NCBI GenBank assembly: GCA_950295325.1
Contig: OX485806.1
Location: 30,134,001 to 30,194,000, forward strand
Origin: Polytrichum commune
Lineage: Eukaryota > Streptophyta > Polytrichopsida > Polytrichales > Polytrichaceae
Direction: 5' to 3'
DNA: 60,000 bases
The notes beneath the pieces were generated by a model. It had not been told where the DNA came from, searched no databases, and saw nothing but the letters and a program-made list of their open reading frames with translations. Shown piece by piece: positions 1-10,609 of the stretch (within the stretch, counting starts at the first letter, position 1; each line of letters opens with the position of its first letter). The position numbers and the translations under genes are program-made.

Positions 1-944
1 TTGTGAAAATGAGGTCCCACCTTTCTTCCTAGGGCAATGGCTCTTTACGAAGAAAAAAAATTGCATGGACCTCGGGGATGCCCACTGCAATCCAACTGTG
101 GTGTCTGATAAAAGATCCACGCCGAGATGAGAAAGATGGAACTTTTGCAAGGCCAGGGATCCTCCAAGCTCTTCGTACAAGCTCTCGAAGCCTTCACATG
201 CTCTTATGCCCGTCTCTGCCTGTCGAAATTGCTTGTTAGCCGACATTTATTTCCCGTTGGTGCCCGCTTTAGTTGGTCATGGCAATAGTTACAACAACCA
301 CCTCTATCGCACCTCCACTTGGAACGAAGGAATTGCATGCACACTAGTGGCACGTTGTTGTTTCGATTGCAAATTGGGTTACATCTAGTCAATGAGGCAA
401 CCAACTTTGGGTTCGAGACCTGATAGAGCACTGCAACCATCAAAGCTCCTTCGTGCAACGTCTAAGCTGCCATGATTTCATGTTCCAGAATTACCTATTG
501 CGAGAACGCTTCGGACCGCTCGGAGGATTTTTGCAGCTCGGATCATGGGTTGGACTGATTGCAGAGAAGAAGGTTGCGTTGAAGGATTCTCAATTGAGGT
601 GAATTTTTACCTTAGACACGCCCTCTTTGTCAATGGAAAAACACAAGAAAGTTGTGGTCGACGCAACAACTTGGACATTGCCATCTCCGCAACAACTACG
701 GGCCACGGAGGCATAAACCTCGACTCCTCGCCATCGCCGCCCCCACCTGCGACCACAATCACCCCCACAGTCAGCAGGTCCACCCCCGGGTGCATACAAT
801 GTAACTTACATGCTCCCCTCCATTAAGGTCACGCTCCGCCTCCTTGTCCCTGCCTCATTCCCCCACTTCCACCTGCACGTGCACATAAGTTATTGTGGGA
901 ACATCCATCCCCGTTCCCGATCGCTGAGGCGCTTACCTCCATGA
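1..944. other. Non-coding or unassigned left edge
   Basis: This stretch holds only short frames on both strands, several of them proline-, serine- or arginine-rich because of C-rich runs near 720-880. I recognise no conserved domain, RNA gene or transposon terminus. It may contain the 5' end of the piggyBac-like relic to its right, but I could not find a convincing terminal inverted repeat or TTAA pair. Confidence 0.4.
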
Positions 945-1418
945 ATGCAGCGTGCAACTGCCAACGTCCACCCAAGTCCCCAACGTCTCCAGAGGCTTCG
1001 CCAACACCCTCTGAAGGTTTGTGTGCATTTCAATTTGGGATCCCCCCACTGTACAAGCTCTCTCTTGCCTAAATGTTGCATTCCTCCTTCTCAACCATGC
1101 TCTCTTCAAGCTATTGCTGCAATGTTGCCTCCGATGCCACAAATTAATTTGAATTTTTTAGGATCCTTGAATTTTGTGAGCTTCGGACATGGTTCCACTG
1201 GTGTTATGCACCCTCCTGTAGCTCAAGCTCCCACTACTCAACTTACTGCACCTCACACCTTTGAGCATGCTCCTTCTCCTTTGCTTAGGCAATGTAGTGT
1301 CCAAGAAGGAGTCATAGTAGATTCATTAGTTGTAGATACTGGCACAAAAAGTAAGATAAATAAAAAAAATCCCTACATCTCGGAAATGGTTTATCGAAAA
1401 AGGATCACCAAGAAATGA
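945..1418 (+). CDS. Unrecognised frame, possible N-terminal part of the piggyBac relic
   Basis: An open frame of about 157 codons with a basic, proline-rich composition and no domain I recognise. It ends 15 bases before the frame that starts the piggyBac-like transposase and lies on the same strand. PiggyBac transposases usually have a poorly conserved N-terminal extension before the conserved domain, so this could be that extension, separated by a later stop. It could equally be a chance frame, since its composition follows the local C-rich DNA. There is no start context or splice evidence either way. Confidence 0.2.
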   Translation: MQRATANVHPSPQRLQRLRQHPLKVCVHFNLGSPHCTSSLLPKCCIPPSQPCSLQAIAAMLPPMPQINLNFLGSLNFVSFGHGSTGVMHPPVAQAPTTQLTAPHTFEHAPSPLLRQCSVQEGVIVDSLVVDTGTKSKINKKNPYISEMVYRKRITKK

Positions 1419-1432
1419 GATTGGGCTAGGAT

Positions 1433-4189
1433 ATGATAACCTTGACGTTTGCGGGTGGCATGTGGAACTCTCCTTTGAGCCAACTAACGGGATTTCAATG
1501 GAAAGGGGGTGCAACAGGTTTAGTTGACAACATGAAGAGGTTTATCCAACCATATTGTTATTTTCAAAACTTTTGGACCCATGACATATTGGTGCAATTG
1601 TGTAAGTACACTCACATATATGCATCTACGTGTCCGGTAATTAGGAAATGGACACTTATATGTGTGGATGAGATGAAAGTTTTTTTGGGGAGTTTGTATC
1701 ATGATGGGATTGAAGAAACTATCCTCATACCGTTTGCACTGGCCCAAAAAATTACTATGGGGAACACCGGAAATTACTAGGGCAATGACAAGAAAACAAT
1801 ATGAAGCAATAGTTAGGTGATTGCATCTGGTTGATAATGACTTGGTTGTGACTGACGAAACCGAACCTAGGTATAGTCCGATAGCCAGGATAGAATGGTT
1901 AGTGAATAAGCACAACTCTTTATACGCCGAATATTGCCATCCGGAGCAAAACCTAACAGAGGACGTTAAGTATCCCCCCACAAACTTTTCGGGGGGGGGG
2001 GGGAATATTTTGTCAGGGGGCAGCCCCCGACATTTTTTCTGCACCCGCCCGAAAACTGCTGCCCGCCCGCCCGATTTCCAAAAAACTAGTGTACTTGCAT
2101 TTTTGAAGGCTACTTGTCCACAAATCCCATATTGAGTGCACTTCATTTTCAAGGTCTCAAATCCAATATATATGTTCACTTCCATTGAGTAAATAAGCAA
2201 TTGACTAGATTTCATTTTCAAAGTGAAACCGTCAATAAAGCATGTAATTAACTTGGAAGTCAAAAATATTACAAAATCCCCATTACCACTGAGGTTATAA
2301 TTTTTGTTACTTACAATTGAAAGGGACTTTGTCATTCTAAAATGAAACTAAAATTTATGATTTTTTTTTATAATATAGTTAATACCTTCTACTATCACAA
2401 GTTTTCATATGCATTTAAACTAGTTAAGTAAGATTGAATGCAACTAAGTCTAATATATTCTGATTAATCCTAATTAAACCCAATTAAATCAGAAAATATG
2501 CTTACCAAATTAAATAAGCCTAATTAATCATAAATTATATTTATTGGAGTTAATTCCATTTAAATCATGACTAATTCCAGTAAGTAAATTTTATAATTAA
2601 TTAGGGTTAATTAATTTGGTACGCATATTTTCTGATTTAATTGGGCTCGAATAGGATTAATTAGGATTAATCAGAAATTATTAGACTAAGTTGCATTCAC
2701 TCTTACTTAACTAGTTTAAATGCGTATGAAAACTTTGTGATTGTAGAAGGTATTAAATATATATTAGATATTAGATAATATATTGTTATATTATATTATA
2801 AAAAATAATAAATTTTAGTTTCATTTTAGAATGAAAAGTCCCTTTCAATTGTAAGTAACAAAAATTATAACCTCAGTGGTAATGGGGATTTTGTAATATT
2901 TTTGACTTCCAAGTTAATTACATGCTTTATTGACGGTTTCACTTTGAAAATGAAATCTAGTTAATTGCTTATTTACTCAATGGAAGTGAACATATATATT
3001 GGATTTGAGACCTTGAAAATGAAGTGCACTTAATATGGGATTTGTGGACAAGTAGCCTTCAAAAATGCAAGTACACTAGTTTTTTGGAAATCGGGCCGGC
3101 GGGCAGCAGTTTTCGGGCGGGTGCAGAAAAAATGTCGGGGGCTGCCCCCTGACAGAATATTCCCCCTCCCAAAAGTTCGTGGGGGGGGTACTTAACGTCC
3201 TCCAAACCTAACCGTCGATGAGGAAAAGGTCTCCGATAAGACAATACTTGAAAAATAAACCCTTGCCGGTATGGGCTCAAGTGTTGGGCATCGGCCAATG
3301 CCAAATCTAAGTTTGTACAAAGGTTAGAGGTTTATTGTGAAAGGGAAGAGTCATTGAATTGAAAGGATGAAATGCTAGTTGGCTGCAAAGTCATAATGCG
3401 TCTTCTAGAAGGGTTGTAAGATAAAGGCCATATTGTAACATGTGACAATTGTTTTACCTCACCCAAATTGTTTGGGATTTGATGTTGAAAGAGATAAGTG
3501 CAACGAGTACTACCAAGACCAATAGAAAGGGATGTCCACAAGCATTGACTTTGGCTAAAGAGGGTCCAGAGAGGGGAGACATACATTGGAGAATGCACCC
3601 ATCCAATTTACTACCAACAATAACTTGGTATGGAAGTAAGCCAATTAGTTTGTTGAGCACGGCGTTCTCACCTATTGACATGAATGGTGATGTGTTTGTG
3701 AAAAGGTGGCATAAGACTAGAGAGAAGTCCATTCCTTCTTCCCCAATTCTAGTTCATTACCAAGCTCACACAAGAGGTGTGGATGTGGTGGATAAGCTTC
3801 GAGGCTACCACACCGTTCAAACAAAGATTGCAAGTGGTGGCATCATTTATTTATGCACACTCTTAACATGTCATTGGTAAACTCATGGGTCATGTATAGA
3901 AGTAATATGCAACAGATGGGTGGGAAAAAAAATATCCCATAGGGAATTCAATTATGCAATAGCAAAGAAACTAACGGTGTTTGCTAAACGGCCTGCAATT
4001 ACATGCAGGATGAAGAGTGGAGTTAGAAATGCACACATGCTTCATTATACCAGGATGTGCAGCGGGCATAAAGAGAGAAAGAAAAGAAAGTGTGGACATG
4101 TGGTAAAACAACAACAATATTATTGCCCTACATGTGATGACCAAGCACTTTGCGTAGGTCAATGCTTTGTGACATGGCATGCAAAATAG
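1433..4189 (+). pseudogene. Decayed piggyBac-like transposase (DDE_Tnp_1_7 type), interrupted
   Basis: Relic of a cut-and-paste transposase. The 5' part (about 1530-1957) has the N-terminal domain order of the piggyBac family: an aromatic segment around FWTHDILVQL, then VDEMKVFLGSLYHDG, then RAMTRKQYEAIV followed by LHLVDND. The frame then reaches HPEQNLT at 1939-1959, where a 1246-bp element (1958-3203) interrupts it. After that element and its target duplication the frame resumes with LTVDEEK, matching the conserved block that holds the first catalytic aspartate. Downstream pieces include VDVVDKLRGYHT (about 3777), a WWHHLF...LVNSW segment, and a C-terminal Cys-rich finger (about 4095-4180, CGH...CPTCDD...CVGQCF). 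In-frame stops (for example between EAIVR and LHLV, and after KTILEK) and frame changes near 3830 and 3900 show it is dead. PiggyBac elements are uncommon in plants. Confidence 0.85.
1958..3203. mobile_element. Mutator-type foldback element (long-TIR MITE) inside the piggyBac relic
   Basis: Almost the whole 1246-bp element is one inverted repeat. The left arm (1958 to about 2535) matches the reverse complement of the right arm (about 2595-3203), leaving a short AT-rich loop. The arms end in (A/G)GAGGACGTTAAGTA. It is flanked by a perfect 9-bp duplication, AAACCTAAC at 1949-1957 and 3204-3212. Long terminal inverted repeats plus a 9-bp duplication are the hallmark of Mutator-like elements. No transposase is encoded; frames inside it follow the inverted repeat. 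Arm similarity is high, with scattered substitutions and differing G/C-run lengths near both ends, so insertion is fairly old but younger than the piggyBac copy it disrupts. Confidence 0.88.
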
Positions 4190-4982
4190 TCACAAATTAT
4201 ATTTAAATGTTTATTACATAAGTGTGGGGGGGGGAGGTAAGAACTAGTGCTTGTAGGGGGGTTGAAGAGGGTCAATTCCTCTCACTAGCAATTTTTGGAT
4301 ATATATATCTATTTGTACATGAAATGAAAGAAATTATGCACAATATCATATATACGTAATATGTAATATGTAAAGCAATTTGGAGATAATTGCACATGAG
4401 ATGATATTTAGTAGGTATTGTAGGTAGAAAAGTGAAATATTGGCGGGGCGGGTAGGAAAGTTCTGGCATTGCCCGAAAGAATCCGGGCAAATAAATGGGC
4501 ATACCCGAAATTATTTTCACACCACCCAAGGGGATGGGAGTTTTCCACATGAGGATGAGTTGGAAACGGTCAATGGACTTTGACCAACCATAACTTCGCC
4601 AAAAATAATCCAAACCAATATTTTTTTAAATGGGAGAGTGTTCTATTTTGAATGGGGAATATGTGTATAGATTTTTTTGAGGTGCCATAGTCAACCCGTC
4701 ATCCAATTATAGGAAAAACTAGTATTTTCAAAGTTGCCCCTACATGGGTAATTGAACTTTGGCACCATTGAATTTTATGAGATTTTCATGGATTTTATAT
4801 TTTCTTGGACCATAGATTGTGTGCTCGACTTATGTAACACAAGCAAAAGCCCGATCGAAAAAAAATGTTTATTTAGAAGGCTTGAACTTTGTGTAACAAC
4901 GAAGGTGATTTGAAATTTAAGGATCCCATGTAGTGGACCCTAGGGCAAGAAAGGGTCAAGGTTTAAGCAATAGATGACATTC
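4190..4982. other. Intergenic, possible 3' part of the piggyBac relic
   Basis: No gene seen. It contains a G-run and a G-rich segment (4227-4262, 4441-4460) and AT-rich DNA. The piggyBac element should end in this interval, but I could not identify its right terminus. Confidence 0.4.
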
Positions 4983-4990
4983 GTTTAGAT

Positions 4991-5398
4991 CACGGGGAGG
5001 TCACTCCATTGTCAAGTTGAAAACTACGTGTGAACAAAAAAATCTATTTTTTCTAAGTTGCATCAACAAAATGGGTCAAACTTTTATCAAACAAAATTTG
5101 TGAGTACATATACATGGTATCTATTACATAGTAAAAATTGATAACCAAAATTGATAATTTGTTTTTTCTAGAAAACATACCGTTTCTAACTAGAATGACA
5201 CATAATTGAACTAAAACAATTACTAGAAAAATGGAGAAGACTAAAAATTTCAAAAAAATATACAAGAGATATTATCAATGGATATGTATATATAGAAAAA
5301 TATCATAATTTAAAATTTTATCTATGGCATATAATATAGGGGTAGCAAACTTTGTTCGCACGTGGTTTTCAACTTGACAATGGAGTGACCTCCCCGTG
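4991..5398. mobile_element. hAT-like MITE with 8-bp target duplication
   Basis: A 408-bp element with terminal inverted repeats of about 47 bp: CACGGGGAGGTCACTCCATT at 4991 and its complement ending at 5398, nearly identical, with a few mismatches toward the inner end. It is flanked by a perfect 8-bp direct repeat, GTTTAGAT at 4983-4990 and 5399-5406. An 8-bp duplication and termini starting CA fit the hAT superfamily. The interior is AT-rich with no coding capacity, so it would have depended on a transposase supplied in trans. Confidence 0.75.
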
Positions 5399-5406
5399 GT
5401 TTAGAT

Positions 5407-6333
5407 CCAAACTAACACTCAGTTTGTGTGACTGGAACCAACAAGATTGTGTGGGTACGCTATAGTTGACACCATTGTAAATTCAACACAAGTTTACTTC
5501 ATTTTAGCATTTCTTGTGCTTTCATCTTACGGTTGTCCTTGAGTGTTGTTGTTGTTGTTGTTGTGTGTGTGTGTGTGTGTGTGTGTTTCTCGACATTTAT
5601 TTCTAGGGAAAGAAAAGGATTTATGTTGCATTGAAAAAACATTTAAACCATTGATATGAACATTCAAGACTTTGATGTTCACAAGATGACCTCAAAGCAA
5701 TGTCTTAATCTTGATGATCCTTGTGACACGGATGTTGTGAAGCATTTCTCAAAGTTAATATTGCATTGTCAAAGTTCAAGGCAATACTGTAGAGGGCTCT
5801 CTATTTTGACATAAGTTTATTACTTTCCTTTCAAGTTTTGCCATGTGTTAGTCCTAAGTAATTGAGGCCTCCTTGAATCCCACATGGAAACTACATTCCG
5901 GCAGTAGTGAAGATGAAATAGAGTGCCCTTTACGGTACTTGAACTATGGATGATCTCATTGCAATCCTGTACTTGCACATACACACATCATAGTTTCTTG
6001 TAAGTAATGGCAATTCGGAAATTTTACTTAATTATTCCGTTCAATACTAACTTGAAGAGTATGGCATATATTCTTCAAATTTCCTTTCTTATTCTTGTGG
6101 ACTTGTTCGCTACTTACTCGCCATGTTTCGCTCGTAATCATTGATTCAAGTGAGTCATGGTTGCTCCTTGTCAAGTCCTGATAAGAAACTTGATATATAA
6201 TATAATATAATATAATAAGTTGTATATTGATGTATATTATAATATATCACGTGAATGAAATGAGAGTAAATAAGTGGGTCCGAGACATGTCATGGCTCAT
6301 GTAATAAATGGACACATGGATGTACTACCTATG
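5407..6333. other. Intergenic with (GTT)n(GT)n microsatellite
   Basis: No gene. A compound microsatellite lies at 5543-5586 (GTT units running into about 12 GT units). The stretch at about 5820-5950 weakly resembles 28500-28620 (shared words around GTGAAGATGAAAT), suggesting an old dispersed repeat. 6190-6245 is a TATAATA-rich tract. Confidence 0.5.
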
Positions 6334-6336
6334 TAA

Positions 6337-6853
6337 GGGCCACTTCACACACAAGCCAAGAGCCATGACCATGAAATTGTAAGAGCCCAAAAGGAAGTGT
6401 CGAAAGGCCGTCCCAACACACCTCCAAAATCATGTGGTGTGGTCATGGATCCTCAAGTGTAGTGTGAAGTCATATGTGTTGGGCTCTCAACCAAATCTTA
6501 TCTCAATGAATTTCTATTCATGCGGGTCCTCACACATGACAAAATAGATTAAATCAATGGTTGTGAACTTTCAAAGTGCTATGGTCTCCCGGTTTTGTGT
6601 TAGGCCTACCTACAAGAGGCGGTTTTGAAAAATAATCCAAGTGACCATGATCCATTTGATGTCATGTAGGAATCCATGTAGACTTCACATCCATCTTGCA
6701 TTCACATATTCCATTGGTCCCTCAAGCGTAGTGTGAAGCGAACTTGGACCGGTCCAATGGAAATGCTGGTCCAAGTTCAAGGCCTTTTCCACCAATGGGA
6801 GTGCTTGAAGTGCAATGGTCACGGGCTCTTAGTATGTGTGTGTGAAGTGGCCC
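6337..6853. mobile_element. PIF/Harbinger (Tourist-like) MITE
   Basis: A 517-bp element with inverted termini GGGCCACTTCACACACA (6337 onward, and its complement ending at 6853). It is bounded by the 3-bp duplication TAA at 6334-6336 and 6854-6856. Termini starting GGGCC and a TAA/TTA target are typical of PIF/Harbinger elements. The similarity continues inward past the TIR (AGAGCC.TGACCAT on both sides). There is no coding capacity. It belongs to the same terminal family as the elements at 19058, 48880 and 50743. Confidence 0.8.
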
Positions 6854-7144
6854 TAAGGGTCCAACTGCACCATTAGTTAAAAGAGAATTAAGTAACTTAA
6901 GACTTGCTCACCAAATTATAGCTAACTAAAATCGTGGGCGTACCAACTAGTTGGGAGAATTAGCTAACAACACGAGTTAGTGAGAATCAACTAACTCATA
7001 TGCTAGCTAGTGGATCGCACTCCCACACATCATGGTTACCACTAACCAAAAGTTGACCAATTAAAAGAGGACAAGGTTGACTGATTGAAGTTTTGCTCAA
7101 CTTGCTCAAGTTTTGAACATGACACTAATTATGATACAATACAA

Positions 7145-7496
7145 GCACCACGGGCCTTGGCTTGGTGGTTAGGGCTCATGGCCCCCAATGAGGAGGTTGT
7201 GGGTTCTATTCCCCATGTTGGTGTGGTGCTCACCACCTTAGTCCACCCAACTATGGTGGGGGGCCCTTGGACCTTGTTGTATGGGTACCTCAAAGCCCTT
7301 TGGGGGGATACCATGTCCGGTATCTTCAAGGCACTAGTGGCTAGCTAGGAACTAGTATAGTGTGTCACTATAGTGTTCATCCTCGAAAGGGAAGAGTAGT
7401 GTTGCCCCAATGTCCCCTTGTCCGGTGGGCATCGGGTCATTGACATTACGAACGGACACTTTATTCACGCCGGCCCCTTGCTAGAAAGGGACCGGA

Positions 7497-7537
<41 letters not shown>
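7145..7537 (+). mobile_element. tRNA-derived SINE with (CT)n tail
   Basis: The head carries both internal RNA polymerase III promoter boxes at tRNA spacing: A-box-like TGGCTTGGTGG at 7158-7168 and B-box-like GGTTCTATTCC at 7202-7212. The body is about 300 bp of GC-richer unique sequence and it ends in a (CT)19 tract (7500-7537). It is flanked by a 13-bp target duplication with one mismatch, TGATACAATACAA at 7132-7144 and TGATACAATATAA at 7538-7550. This is the structure expected from target-primed insertion by a LINE reverse transcriptase. The head no longer forms a convincing tRNA cloverleaf, so it is not a tRNA gene. Confidence 0.85.
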
Positions 7538-7542
<5 letters not shown>

Positions 7543-7550
7543 CAATATAA

Positions 7551-8160
7551 TTTTGTGGCCCACAACATTTATGTTTCATTATGAATAAAAGTTATAATTA
7601 TAATTATGTATGGTAATTTATCTAAATATGAACATTTAAATGATGTTTATTTTTTAAAATGACTAAGTTTTATTTTTATTTTTATAAAATGCTAATTTAG
7701 GATGATGCAAGAAATACCATGGTCCACCACATAGCGAACAGAGAAGAGATGGGGAAAATGAGAGGCAAGCATTCAAGAAGAAACTTGGACTAATCATTTG
7801 TGAAAGTTAGCATTAGGAATATGGATGAATTAAGATTTCTTCACAAAAGTAAGGTCCCAAAAGTAAGCTAACTTCTAGTTTGACAACTTTTATTTAAAGT
7901 AGGTAGTGCGACAATGAGATAAATTAGCTCTCGTATAGGTTGGCTACCTCATAGCATAGTATTCGTGAAAACATCACATTCACATGTGACTTGTGTATGT
8001 GTGTGTGTTTGTTCTTTTTTTTCTTTTTTTGGTCCCCCCAAGGCCGACTCAATTTCTAGCCTTGTGGAGTGCACTTCAACTTTGGAAAATTTATATTTTG
8101 AAACTAATGATGTATGAGCACAAGTTCATAGAGTAAAGAAAAAGTAAATTTTATATGAAG
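7551..8160. other. AT-rich intergenic DNA between two SINEs
   Basis: No gene, terminus or conserved RNA seen. It contains a T-rich pyrimidine run near 8010-8032. Confidence 0.5.
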
Positions 8161-8176
8161 AATGTTATGTTTTGAT

Positions 8177-8335
8177 AAGGTCCAAGAGGACCCTAAACTA
8201 CTGGATGATAGTGGAGTGGCACCCAAATCCGTATGGAGTGGTTGGCGGTTCGATTCCCAACACTGAATTCTTCTCTCTACTTGATGGAAAAACTAGCAAG
8301 GTGACCACACGCCTCCTATGTTCCAAAAAAGAAAG
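8177..8335 (+). mobile_element. Short SINE-like insertion
   Basis: About 159 bp with a B box GGTTCGATTCC at 8247-8257 and a weak A box (TGGATGATAGTGG, 8202-8214) upstream at tRNA-like spacing. It ends in an A-rich tail (CCAAAAAAGAAAG). The flanks AATGTTATGTTTTGAT (8161-8176) and AATTTTATGTTTAGAT (8336-8351) match at 14 of 16 positions, as an aged target duplication would. It is different in sequence from the SINE at 7145. It could instead be a lone tRNA-like fragment; the imperfect A box and flanks keep confidence moderate. Confidence 0.5.
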
Positions 8336-8351
8336 AATTTTATGTTTAGAT

Positions 8352-9632
8352 TGCTATCAAGAGGGTTTGAAGCAACAATGAGTAACATAACATTTGTGAT
8401 ATAAAAAGACATCTTACCTTGTTATCACTTGCACATGCTGCTAGCATTTTGTTAATACATCCAAACGTAGTTGGCAAAAGTTGCCTCCAAAGACCAATTC
8501 AAGTTGGCCTTCCTTGTATTCGAGAAAACAACATTTGTGACATATTTGCATGTCATGTGACATTTTCTCAAATACCATGTTTCATATGTTAACTAAAGGC
8601 CCATCCCCACATGGCTTTTTCCTAAAAACCAGGTAAAGCTCTCTCGGTTATAGCTGACACACCAAGCTATTCCGTGCACCTACAAGAACTTGCTTTAGAG
8701 AATTTTGAGCAGGTTTTAGTTAAGTAGCTTTCACACATGTTCATTATTTCATCTACCAAGCAATGACATGTTTGATAGTTTTCTTGTCCCACCCCGAATG
8801 CCTTACCACTCGTCTATCTTACCATTGGTTTTTGTTAACAGAGCTCCTCATGCCCTCATAGCTAAGACTAAAAGCAACCAATCACAAGGGCTGGAGGTGA
8901 AACTTTTAAAGATCCTACATTCTTGCGCCATCTCTAGGTAGTGTCGGTGCTTCTTGGCTTAAATTCTCCGCTTTTAAACCATGCCATGTCCTTTGCGAAC
9001 TAGGTTTGGGACCAGATAATGTCGATAGTGCGAAGGCCGTGTTTTTACAACAGACTTTTAGATTAAGCTGAAGTCAAGTGGGAAGGGGGCATAATTCCCT
9101 TAATGGAGCAATGTATGGGCCATGCAAACACACTATAACTTATTTGAGTGGTTACTTGCTCTAATCAAAGTCTTTACCGGGAAGTGCGGCTGGACCCTAA
9201 ATATGGTGAAATGACGAAGACGACTTCAATCTTAACCTCTTTGAGTTGACAAGAACATTCACTTCATGGCGCACATAGGATTTACTTATTGACATGGCAT
9301 ATTTTCTACTATCTCTAGCAAAGAAAAGCTTAACAAACACAATATGCTTATCCAAATACTAAGAACCTATGGATGGAAAGCTGACCCCCTCATTACCATC
9401 ACTACATGTGTTAGAGGAACCATCCACGAACAGGCAATCCAAGCCTTAAAACACCTCAAAACACCCCCAAATGGGTCAAAAATGCATGACGCACATACAC
9501 CAAAATAGCCATAAATAACTCATGTACCTACAAAGGTGTCAATCACTCAAAGTTTTAGAAATCATAATATAGTATTCAAATGTCCTTAGCAAGTTCCTAT
9601 CTCATATACATATACTAATACTTGATGTAACC
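8352..9632. other. Intergenic, nothing recognised
   Basis: I see no open frame of note, no transposon ends and no RNA gene here. Confidence 0.5.
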
Positions 9633-9641
9633 ATATCAACC

Positions 9642-9887
9642 GGCCGGGGATTCGTGGCACTCACTTAGAATCATCCGTGCGGATGAAAAAAACACATGAA
9701 TCATCTAAATGGCTATTTTTGGGCAATTTGATTCCGGAAATAGAGTCAAAGGCCCCGAATTAGTCTAGTGACGTCACATTCGAATGAATCGGCCCTCAAC
9801 CCATAGGTGGGCTTTTTTTTATTGGAGCCACTTCATCCACGATATCTTGGATGGATGATTCTAAGTGAGTGCCATGAATCCCCAGCC
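9642..9887. mobile_element. Small Mutator-like MITE
   Basis: A 246-bp element with inverted termini of about 35 bp: GGCCGGGGATTCGTGGCACT at the left and GGCTGGGGATTCATGGCACT on the complement of the right, with similarity continuing through CACTTAGAATCATCC. It is bounded by a perfect 9-bp duplication, ATATCAACC at 9633-9641 and 9888-9896. The 9-bp duplication favours the Mutator superfamily. The termini differ from those of the foldback at 1958, so this is a separate family. No coding capacity. Confidence 0.75.
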
Positions 9888-9896
9888 ATATCAACC

Positions 9897-10609
9897 CATG
9901 TGATGTACAAAGAAGATATGTATTAAACAATTTTCATACATATAATACACTCGGGGTGTGTGCGTGTGCATGTGGTGGGTGTGGGGACACTTGGACATTG
10001 GACATATTGTACCACGTGGGTGTGCAAAAGGATATTTAAAGAGAATATGGCATAAAAAATCTACATATTGGGATGGGTGTGGATCCACGTGATAACATTG
10101 CATGGTGTTAAAACTTTGAAATAATTAAACCCTAATTTCTATCACAATTTGCTTGCAATAAATTGCATTGCTTTATTTGAAGAAATATCAACTTCTACAA
10201 TCAAACTAAATATCATAGTTACGAGCATTAGTGAACTCTCGTTTGACCACACTATTTGTCATCTCATCCTAAATAGAAAGTCACATTCAATCAACAAAAT
10301 GGGTGTGGGAAATACCAAAATACACTTACGCATTGTTCTTTATTATTGGGAACCATTGGGAACACACAAGAACAAAAAACACCAATACTTTATAATAATG
10401 AAACATTGCCAATATTGCATTTACCGGGTGGGTGCTATTACATGGGGTAACACCTTGTGTTAAATCCAAGGCTGCATGGATGGGCATGCGTTCTATTAAT
10501 GGGCAATCATGTTGATAACCATCATTGGAAACTATGGTAGGGGTGACTTATTATGCATTTTCATCTTTCTTGCTTCTAAATTTATTCTAGCAACAGAAAA
10601 AATAATATT
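9897..10609. other. Intergenic, nothing recognised
   Basis: AT-rich with only short unsupported frames. A purine/GT-rich stretch at about 9950-9985 reads as CA-rich on the other strand. Confidence 0.45.

Noticed and set aside
1520-2335. 271-codon open frame on the minus strand
   Set aside because: It runs antisense to the piggyBac relic and then into the foldback arm, with no protein-like motif; a shadow frame.
7145-7230. tRNA gene
   Set aside because: Pol III boxes are present but no acceptor stem or cloverleaf forms, and the sequence continues into a SINE body with target duplication.
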